Shown here: positions 1-6,594 of the stretch, piece after piece
Numbering within the stretch: the stretch's first letter is position 1
How the letters are laid out: each line of letters begins with the position of its first letter
From: Rhodocytophaga aerolata
GTDB lineage: Bacteria > Bacteroidota > Bacteroidia > Cytophagales > 172606-1
Reading direction: 5' to 3'
Assembly (NCBI RefSeq): GCF_030503435.1
Contig: NZ_JAUKPO010000011.1
Location: forward strand, 1 to 64,000
Length of the DNA: 64,000 bases
Program-made: the position numbers and the translations under genes
The notes under the pieces: generated by a model
Seen by the model: the letters and a program-made list of their open reading frames with translations, nothing else
Databases searched by the model: none
Told to the model about the DNA's origin: nothing

Positions 1-20
1 CAAGTCCGGTTTTGGAGGAC

Positions 21-46
21 CAGCTCAAGAGGTGACTCTTGAGCTG
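21..46. repeat. 11-bp perfect hairpin with GTGA loop
   Basis: The arms CAGCTCAAGAG (21-31) and CTCTTGAGCTG (36-46) are exact reverse complements around a four-base GTGA loop, which as RNA on the plus strand is a GNRA-type tetraloop. No T-run follows on either strand, so it is not a standard intrinsic terminator. It lies between the left edge and the 3' end of the minus-strand psd gene. Two plus frames are open from the edge and stop at 35 and 79, so it may sit in the tail of a truncated plus-strand gene; I cannot decide which. Confidence 0.7.
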
Positions 47-71
47 AGTCTAACTATCCGCAGATTTAATA

Positions 72-761
72 TTATATAATGATTGAATCATCGGCTGTAT
101 CTTCTACCAGTTCGGCAATTACCGTAATTCCTCCTACCGTTTTATCACCGATGTTTACCCTTACTTTGGCTGTTAAGGGCAAAAACACATCTACCCGTGA
201 ACCAAATTTTATAAACCCGAACTCTTCCCCCTGACTTACCTCCTGCCCTTCTTTTACATACCACACAATCCGCTTGGCTAAGGCTCCGGCAATTTGCCGC
301 ATCAGAATTTCCACTTCATTCTTCGCTTTTACTACAATGGTTGTCCGTTCATTCTCCGTACTGGACTTGGGGTGCCAGGCTACCAGGTATTTTCCTGCAT
401 GGTATTTAAAGTATTTTACTACACCTTCTACCGGATTGCGGTTGATATGCACGTTTACCGGAGACATAAAAATAGAGATTTGCCGGCGTTTATCGTTAAA
501 ATATTCTGTTTCAACCACTTCTTCAATGACTACCACTTTGCCATCTGCCGGTGCAATTACCAGGCGTTCATCCAGGGTAACTTTTCTTCGGGGGCTTCTG
601 AAAAACTGCAGAATCAGGAAATAAAAAAGCACACTAAAGGTGAGAAAGGCATACTGAAAGGTAATATTATTTGGGGCATAGTAATAGATAATTATATTAA
701 TGGCAGTTAATATAACCAGTAAAACCAATAATATCTTGTATCCTTCTTTATGAATGGTCAT
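72..761 (-). CDS. psd: Phosphatidylserine decarboxylase family protein (short form)
   Basis: 229 aa. Phosphatidylserine decarboxylase converts phosphatidylserine to phosphatidylethanolamine at the inner membrane with a pyruvoyl cofactor made by self-cleavage. Two hydrophobic segments (about 10-28 and 36-53) anchor the N-terminus. The PADGKV motif is at 71-76, the VNVHINR segment at 102-108, and the self-cleavage Gly-Ser pair is G187-S188 in KFGSRVDVFLP. The length fits the short proenzyme class rather than the longer E. coli type. The ATG at 761 is the only reasonable start. It lies downstream of a glutamate dehydrogenase but is separated by 165 bp holding two long hairpins, so the two are probably not simply co-transcribed. 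Family assignment is firm. Confidence 0.93.
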   Translation of the reverse strand: MTIHKEGYKILLVLLVILTAINIIIYYYAPNNITFQYAFLTFSVLFYFLILQFFRSPRRKVTLDERLVIAPADGKVVVIEEVVETEYFNDKRRQISIFMSPVNVHINRNPVEGVVKYFKYHAGKYLVAWHPKSSTENERTTIVVKAKNEVEILMRQIAGALAKRIVWYVKEGQEVSQGEEFGFIKFGSRVDVFLPLTAKVRVNIGDKTVGGITVIAELVEDTADDSIII

Positions 762-788
762 GAGTAATAATTACTTTGGGCTCTAAAG

Positions 789-840
789 ATAATGAGTTTA
801 TACATAAAACCGCAAATGGTTATCTGTATAAACTCATTAT
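789..840. repeat. 16-bp perfect inverted repeat, 20-nt loop
   Basis: Arms ATAATGAGTTTATACA (789-804) and TGTATAAACTCATTAT (825-840) are exact reverse complements; inside the loop AACC and GGTT can pair to lengthen the stem. It lies between gdh and psd, both on the minus strand. There is no T-tract after either arm, so it is either a non-canonical terminator, an mRNA-stabilising structure or a mobile palindromic repeat. Confidence 0.8.
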
Positions 841-875
841 TGCATTGCCGGGTTACCAGAAGAATGCGTATTATC

Positions 876-926
876 GAATGACGAATGAATAACAGCCTAT
901 AATTCATCACTATTCATTCGTCATTC
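876..926. repeat. 16-bp perfect inverted repeat abutting gdh stop
   Basis: Arms GAATGACGAATGAATA (876-891) and TATTCATTCGTCATTC (911-926) are exact reverse complements around a 19-nt loop. The right arm ends one base before the gdh stop codon (927-929), so the structure forms right at the 3' end of the gdh mRNA. The arm itself contains the near-tandem words GAATGA and GAATGAA. No T-run follows. Sequence shows the structure; its role is inferred. Confidence 0.8.
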
Positions 927-2201
927 TTAATAGCCTCCTCGGAACTTATATGTTTTGGATACTTTGTCGATAGCAACCAGATAGGCGGCAATCCGCATAG
1001 GAACTTTGTATTGGAGGGAAGCAGCATATACTTTATCAAACGCCTCTTTCATAATCCGGTCGCTTCGGCGGTTTACGCGCTCTAGTGTCCACTTGTAACC
1101 CAGGCGGTTTTGTACCCATTCAAAATACGAAACTGTAACACCACCAGCATTGGCCAGAATATCTGGCACAACCATAATGCCTTTTTCATTGATTACATGG
1201 TCGGCATTTGCAGACGTTGGTCCATTGGCTCCTTCTACAATCAAGCGGGCCTGTATATTGGCTACATTGGCCATAGTTATTACATCTTCTTTAGCGGCAG
1301 GAACCAGTACATCTACTTTGGCCCCTAATAAATCTTCATTGGAGCACTTCTCTGCATTTTTATAGCCTTCCAGCGTACCTTTATTTGTATCGCGGTACTG
1401 GATGGCTTCGGCAATATCAATTCCATTGCTATTGAAATAAGCTCCGGAAATATCACTGATAGCCAGTACTTTTACGCCTCTTTCATACAACAAAGAAGCT
1501 GCATGCGAACCTACATTCCCAAACCCCTGAACTGCACAGGTAGCCTTATAGGGGTTAATTTTCAGCTTTTCCATAGCTGCCAGGGCAGACACCATTACTC
1601 CACGGCCCGTTGCCTCGGTTCGCCCCAAAGAGCCGCCCAATACTAAAGGCTTACCTGTTACAACGGCATTTACGGTCATCCCTTTGGCTTTGGAATATTC
1701 GTCCATTAACCAGGCCATTTCACGAGGGCCGGTTCCCATATCTGGTGCCGGAATGTCTCTGTCCGGACCAAAAATATCCAGCATGGCAATAGTATACGTA
1801 CGGATCAACCGTTCAATCTCCCCGGTAGACATCGCCCTGGGATTACAGGTGATTCCTCCTTTTGCTCCCCCATACGGAATATCTACTACAGCACATTTCC
1901 AGGTCATCCAGGCAGCCAGGGCACGTACCTCGTCCAGATTTACATCCATATCCAGGCGGATACCTCCTTTAGCTGGCCCCAGAATGTTCGAATGAATTAC
2001 CCGGTAACCTTCAAAAACCCGGATAGTGCCATCATCCATGGTAATAGGCAGACCAACAATCACTTGCTTAGCCGGTACTTTTAATATATAATACATTTGT
2101 TCGTCTATACCCAAAAGCTGGGCTGCCAGGTCGAATCTTGACATCATAGACTCCAAAGGGTTTTCTTTATCCTTGATCGGAGCCGGTTCAATATATCCCA
2201 T
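927..2201 (-). CDS. Glu/Leu/Phe/Val dehydrogenase, glutamate dehydrogenase type
   Basis: 424 aa. NAD(P)-dependent oxidative deamination of glutamate to 2-oxoglutarate and ammonia, or the reverse, in the cytoplasm. The substrate-binding region has lysines K102 and K114 in PYGGAKGGI, and the catalytic Asp is D154 in PAPDMGTG. The Rossmann motif GFGNVG is at 226-231. The length equals that of hexameric type I enzymes of the clostridial/archaeal branch. The ATG at 2201 is the only sensible start. Transcription ends into two long hairpins before psd. A second dehydrogenase of the same superfamily at 31259 has a different signature, so the two probably differ in substrate. Family firm, exact substrate inferred. 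Confidence 0.92.
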   Translation of the reverse strand: MGYIEPAPIKDKENPLESMMSRFDLAAQLLGIDEQMYYILKVPAKQVIVGLPITMDDGTIRVFEGYRVIHSNILGPAKGGIRLDMDVNLDEVRALAAWMTWKCAVVDIPYGGAKGGITCNPRAMSTGEIERLIRTYTIAMLDIFGPDRDIPAPDMGTGPREMAWLMDEYSKAKGMTVNAVVTGKPLVLGGSLGRTEATGRGVMVSALAAMEKLKINPYKATCAVQGFGNVGSHAASLLYERGVKVLAISDISGAYFNSNGIDIAEAIQYRDTNKGTLEGYKNAEKCSNEDLLGAKVDVLVPAAKEDVITMANVANIQARLIVEGANGPTSANADHVINEKGIMVVPDILANAGGVTVSYFEWVQNRLGYKWTLERVNRRSDRIMKEAFDKVYAASLQYKVPMRIAAYLVAIDKVSKTYKFRGGY

Positions 2202-2477
2202 AATTTCGCGCTAAATAATTTTAATAGTTTGTTGAATTTGGTTGCGAATGTATACGTAAATGTAGAAGATTCCGGCATAATCGTATTACAAAACAAAGAT
2301 TTTTCTTGACAAAAAATAGAAGCTGGTATACAATACCGAATGTTTGAATAGCTGAACTGTTAAAAGGTACAACTGCTCAAAAACAACCTAGTATACGCCA
2401 TATTCTTTACGATATAAGGCGATGAATATCTGATAGACTTTACTTGTATTTTGATTCTGAAAGGGTTGTTTTTATGC

Positions 2478-3074
2478 TCATAAAGCAATCTGAAACAACG
2501 GAAGAGGAGATAAGTTTTCGTAGGCTGGCCGGATAGCTGCCAGATCGGTGCCGTGTTTCTTGATGAAGGCATTATAGGCTTGCGCCTGCTTATCGTAATT
2601 AATCCGGTTGAACAAGGTTTGATTGTCGGCTTTCTCTATGCTTTCTTTTAATTCTCCACATAAAGCACAGCTATCAAATCCTGGCGTACTGGCACCCAGG
2701 CTATAAACACCAGTTTTGAGGCTATCTGATTTTGCATCATAGGCATCAATAATGGCTGAACTGAGGGCAGCAGGCGTGGTATACCGCATCTGGCTAAGTG
2801 CTGCCTGCTCTTTTAGCAGGGAAGCGTGTAAGGGTTTGTTGTAATTTTTTAAAGTAGCTATCTGCTCTAACAAGTCTTTCAAGCTTTGCTCTTTCAGTTG
2901 GTCAGACTCAACTAATACTTGCCAGGCCTGGTTTACACTATCGTTTAAGACGATTAATTGTGTCTGTAGACTATCCGTATTTACCTCCGTATTTTGTGCT
3001 TTTTGACGGTTTTCGCAAGAGCAAATAAGCCCTACAAGCAGAAGCAATAAACCAACCGGAAAAACTCTTACCAT
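2478..3074 (-). CDS. Small lipoprotein, LemA-like topology, function unknown
   Basis: 198 aa. A signal peptide of about 19 residues ends in the lipobox LICSC, with Cys20 followed by ENRQK, so it should be an outer- or inner-membrane lipoprotein. The rest is predicted mostly helical, with heptad-like stretches at about 35-100. The C-terminal third (YDKQAQAYNAFIKKHG, then a hydrophobic PLPLFQIAL end) is reminiscent of the last helix of LemA-family proteins, but this is a weak resemblance. Two Cys close together (SCALCG, about 136-140) could form a disulphide. It is divergently oriented to the topoisomerase gene, sharing a 145-bp upstream region. I do not recognise a function. Confidence 0.6.
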   Translation of the reverse strand: MVRVFPVGLLLLLVGLICSCENRQKAQNTEVNTDSLQTQLIVLNDSVNQAWQVLVESDQLKEQSLKDLLEQIATLKNYNKPLHASLLKEQAALSQMRYTTPAALSSAIIDAYDAKSDSLKTGVYSLGASTPGFDSCALCGELKESIEKADNQTLFNRINYDKQAQAYNAFIKKHGTDLAAIRPAYENLSPLPLFQIAL

Positions 3075-3219
3075 AGCTTTTTTAATAAAATCAGAAATTT
3101 GCTTAGTCGACGTAAGAACTATAAAGTATAGATTCTATAGATAGTAGAACAATTTTACCAAAATATAGTATAGATACCTATGCTCTTACCAGAAAAATCA
3201 GCAGGAGCAACAGAGAATC

Positions 3220-4290
3220 ATGGAACTAGAGGAAGTAGCAGTGGGAACTATATCTCCGGAAGCTTTTGCCAAGGAGACAGGCCTACGATACATTACAGAT
3301 AATAAGCCAGGCTTTGGCCGCATCAAAAAGAAAGATACCTACATTTATATAGATACTGCCAATAAAGAGATTACTGATCCGAAAGTAATAGACCGCATTA
3401 CTAAACTACGTATTCCGCATGTATGGGAAGGGGTGTGGATTTGCCCTACTGCCAACGGACATTTGCAAGCCACTGGTTTTGACAGTAAAAACCGGAAACA
3501 ATACCGGTATCATGCAAAATGGCAGTCGGCTAGAAACCTGGATAAATTCAGCAAAATGCTGCCGTTTGGGAAAAAACTATCTCAATTACGTCAGCAGCTT
3601 GACCACGATCTGGCAGAAAAGCAATTTACCAGAAATAAAATATTAGCTGTGGTCGTAAGCCTGCTGGATAATACCTTGATCCGGATTGGGAATAAGTGTT
3701 ACGAAAAGGCCAATAAATCGTATGGGTTAACTACCTTACGGGATAAGCATGTGAAAGTGCAAGGCAAAGATGTAAAGATTTCTTTCGTTGGAAAAAAAAG
3801 TGTATGCCAGGAAGTGATTCTTACCGACAGGCGTTTGGCTACACTTGTAAGAAAATGCAAAGAGATACCTGGCTACGAGCTTTTCCAATACTATGATGCC
3901 GAAGGTAACCGCCATCCGGTTAGTTCAGAAGATGTAAATGGCTATTTGCGGGAAAACACTGGCATAGATCTAACAGCCAAGGATTTCCGGACCTGGGGAG
4001 GTTCCATTACAGCCATACAACATTTGCTTGCCGAACCCCGGCCGGAAGCGGAGAAAGAGATCCAAAAGAAAATGACGGAAACAGTAAAATTAGTAGCTTC
4101 TAAGTTGGGTAATACAGCCGCCGTCTGCCGCAACTATTATATCCATCCACTAGTGCTGGAAAGCTATGCCTCCGGCGATTTAGAAAAAATAGCTAAAAGC
4201 AAAGGAAACACCCGAAACAAAGAGTTTCAGGAATTAGGGGATGAGGAGATTGTCTTTTTGAAACTATTGGAAGAAGTAGCAGGACAATGA
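3220..4290 (+). CDS. DNA topoisomerase IB, poxvirus/bacterial type
   Basis: 356 aa. Relaxes supercoils by a 3'-phosphotyrosyl intermediate. The N-terminal domain carries PHVWEGVWICP (66-76) and the DNA-contact segment GHLQATGFDSKNRKQYRYH (80-98). Catalytic residues can be placed by family spacing: R155 in LIRIGN, K192 in FVGKKS (37 residues later, as in vaccinia), R257 in DFRTWGG, N298 in KLGNTAAV and the nucleophile Y307 in NYYIHP. Asn rather than His at the fourth position is the state of bacterial enzymes such as that of Deinococcus. The ATG has an AGGAG at 3203-3207, a rare good Shine-Dalgarno for this window. It ends at a strong terminator and stands alone. Confidence 0.93.
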   Translation: MELEEVAVGTISPEAFAKETGLRYITDNKPGFGRIKKKDTYIYIDTANKEITDPKVIDRITKLRIPHVWEGVWICPTANGHLQATGFDSKNRKQYRYHAKWQSARNLDKFSKMLPFGKKLSQLRQQLDHDLAEKQFTRNKILAVVVSLLDNTLIRIGNKCYEKANKSYGLTTLRDKHVKVQGKDVKISFVGKKSVCQEVILTDRRLATLVRKCKEIPGYELFQYYDAEGNRHPVSSEDVNGYLRENTGIDLTAKDFRTWGGSITAIQHLLAEPRPEAEKEIQKKMTETVKLVASKLGNTAAVCRNYYIHPLVLESYASGDLEKIAKSKGNTRNKEFQELGDEEIVFLKLLEEVAGQ

Positions 4291-4307
4291 TTTGAATCAA
4301 AAGTTTA

Positions 4308-4358
4308 TCCTAAGAAAAGAAGCAGAGATTCTATGTATCTCTGCTTCTTTTCTTAGGA
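4308..4358. terminator. 22-bp perfect bidirectional terminator hairpin
   Basis: The arms 4308-4329 and 4337-4358 are exact reverse complements around a 7-nt loop. The stem is A-rich on one side and T-rich on the other (GAAAAGAAGC / GCTTCTTTTC). It sits between the convergent topoisomerase IB and PQQ dehydrogenase genes, so it probably ends both transcripts. Confidence 0.85.
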
Positions 4359-4390
4359 AATGTTTATTCTATACTATAGATTTTACTACA

Positions 4391-6529
4391 TTAAGGCAAG
4401 GCAAAAGCAACATAACTGTCTCCTTTTTTAGCACCTAGTTTTGTACCCCCGCAAGCGATTACTACATATTGCTTTCCATTTACTTCATAAGTACTAGGCG
4501 TAGCAAAGCCAGCTGCAGGAAGTTTTGTTTCCCACAAGAGTTTGCCGGTTTTCTTGTCGTACGCCCGGAATTTTTCATCTTTGGTGCCTGCAATAAACAA
4601 CAAACCACTCGCCGTAATTACCGGGCCTCCATAACTTTCAGAACCAGTTTGCTCAATGCCTTTGGCTGTCAGTTCAGGATATTCACCGAAAACAGTTTTC
4701 CATACATACTCACCAGTATTCAGGTTAATAGCATTTAAAGTTCCCCAGGGCGGCGCAACAGCCGGATATCCTTTTTTATCCAGAAACTTCGTATAGCCTG
4801 AGATGCGGTAAGGTACTTTGGGCGTTTCCTTTTTATCTGCCACTAATCCTGGTTCCTTTACTTGCTTTAGTCCGGCTTCTTCCTGAGCTTCGCCGAATAA
4901 GAAAGCGACTAGTGCCTGCTTTTCATCAGCCGTTAACTGGGTAAAGGCTGGCATCATCCCTTTGCCACTCGTAATAACATTCATAACATGGTCTCGCTGC
5001 CGCTTGCTGCTAATATCAACCAGAGATGGAAATCCACTGGCGGCATTTCCCTGCCGTTCGGCACCATGGCAGGCAGAACAATTGGCGGCATATACTCTGG
5101 CTCCTACACTCACAAATTTTGTTTCATCCACTGGTTTGTTTTCATTTAAGGCAAGCAACCAGGCCATTTCACTGCTGTTCAAATACATAATTCCATCCGG
5201 GTCAACGGCTGCTCCTCCCCACTCTGCTCCCCCATCTAACCCTGGGAAAATAATAGTTCCTTGTCTACTTAATGGCGCAAAAGGCCCTTCTGAACGGCTT
5301 TCCCGGAACACAGCCAGCATAGAATCACGGTTTTCCAGATAAGGACTTAGCTCTTTTTCAGTTACCTGCTGACGGGCATAAGGGGCCGGTTTTGTAGGAA
5401 TAGGTTGTGTAGGCCAGGCTTCTTCTCCCGGTATATCGGAAGCAGGCATCGGCTTTTCTTCAATAGGGAAAAGAGGCGTTCCATTCTCCCGGTCAAATAC
5501 AAATACATATCCCTGCTTAGTTACCTGAGCTACGGCATCTATTTTTTTCCCATTCCGGGTAAGGGTAACTAAGTTAGGTGGGGCGGGCGGGTCACGGTCC
5601 AGTATATCGTGGTGAACAAACTGGTAATGCCACTTTCGTTGGCCAGTGCGGGCATCTAAGGCTAATAAACAATTGGCAAATAAGTTGCTGCCATTCCGGT
5701 TTCCTCCATAAAAATCGAAAGCCGCAGAGCCGGTCGGCACAAAAACAATACCCCGTTTCCGGTCAACAGCCATTCCTGCCCAGTTGTTGGCGGCACCTAC
5801 TTCTGTATTTTTGTAGGTATCCTTGGGCCAGGTATCATAGCCATATTCGCCTGGCTGCGGAATGGTCCGGAATGCCCATGCTAGCTTACCAGTAACTATA
5901 TTGAATGCCTGTACATTACCCAAGGCAGCATCCGAACCTTCCGACAGGCGCAAGGGCATAATAATTAGATCTTCGAAAACAGTACCCGGCGTATTGGAAA
6001 TGACCATTTTTGTAGTAGCTGTTTCACCTAATCCGGCTTTCAGGCTGGTGCGGCCCTGGTCACCAAATGAGGCAATAGGTTTGCCGGTACGTGCATCCAG
6101 TGCATAAAGCCAGGGACCATTTGTAAATAAAATCCGTTTATCATTGCCTCTTTCCCAATAGGTAAGACCGCGGCTAGTGCTTAACCCGCTACCTTTAGCT
6201 GTATCTTGCCTGCGCCAGATTTCCTGACCGGTAGCTGCATGTATAGCAAAAGGCTGGGTCTTGGCAGTCATTCCATATAACACGCCATTTACTATAATAG
6301 GATTGCACTGGATCTGACCAGAATCCTGGGTATGATATTCCCATACTTTTGACAATTTGCTTACATTACTGGCATTGATCTGGGTAAGCGTGGAATAATG
6401 GTTGCGGTCCGGCCCGCCCAGGTACTCAGGCCATTCCCGGTTTGGAGCTACCGCTTTTTCTGGCCACATTAAGGCAGTAAGTACGCCACCAACACATAAG
6501 AAACTAATTATTAGAATAATCCGCTGCAT
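4391..6529 (-). CDS. PQQ-dependent dehydrogenase with internal cytochrome c domain
   Basis: 712 aa. A quinoprotein that oxidises a sugar or alcohol in the periplasm and passes electrons to a haem. Residues 1-22 form one hydrophobic anchor/signal. An eight-bladed quinoprotein propeller follows, with the typical words EWPEYLGG (32-39), HHDILDRDPPAPP (306-318) and GLDGGAEWGG (430-439). A cytochrome c domain (about 470-550) has CSACH (484-488) and the likely axial Met in KGMMPAF (523-529). Propeller blades then resume to the C-terminus, so the haem domain is inserted rather than terminal. The next gene upstream in the operon direction is a PVC-type dehydrogenase 65 bp away, and both carry haem. 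Substrate unknown; glucose or another polyol is the family's usual type. Confidence 0.9.
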   Translation of the reverse strand: MQRIILIISFLCVGGVLTALMWPEKAVAPNREWPEYLGGPDRNHYSTLTQINASNVSKLSKVWEYHTQDSGQIQCNPIIVNGVLYGMTAKTQPFAIHAATGQEIWRRQDTAKGSGLSTSRGLTYWERGNDKRILFTNGPWLYALDARTGKPIASFGDQGRTSLKAGLGETATTKMVISNTPGTVFEDLIIMPLRLSEGSDAALGNVQAFNIVTGKLAWAFRTIPQPGEYGYDTWPKDTYKNTEVGAANNWAGMAVDRKRGIVFVPTGSAAFDFYGGNRNGSNLFANCLLALDARTGQRKWHYQFVHHDILDRDPPAPPNLVTLTRNGKKIDAVAQVTKQGYVFVFDRENGTPLFPIEEKPMPASDIPGEEAWPTQPIPTKPAPYARQQVTEKELSPYLENRDSMLAVFRESRSEGPFAPLSRQGTIIFPGLDGGAEWGGAAVDPDGIMYLNSSEMAWLLALNENKPVDETKFVSVGARVYAANCSACHGAERQGNAASGFPSLVDISSKRQRDHVMNVITSGKGMMPAFTQLTADEKQALVAFLFGEAQEEAGLKQVKEPGLVADKKETPKVPYRISGYTKFLDKKGYPAVAPPWGTLNAINLNTGEYVWKTVFGEYPELTAKGIEQTGSESYGGPVITASGLLFIAGTKDEKFRAYDKKTGKLLWETKLPAAGFATPSTYEVNGKQYVVIACGGTKLGAKKGDSYVAFALP

Positions 6530-6594
6530 AGAATATCTCCAAAAAATACTGCTGATAAGATGAGAGGTAAATTAAATAAAATTATACAATTCCT

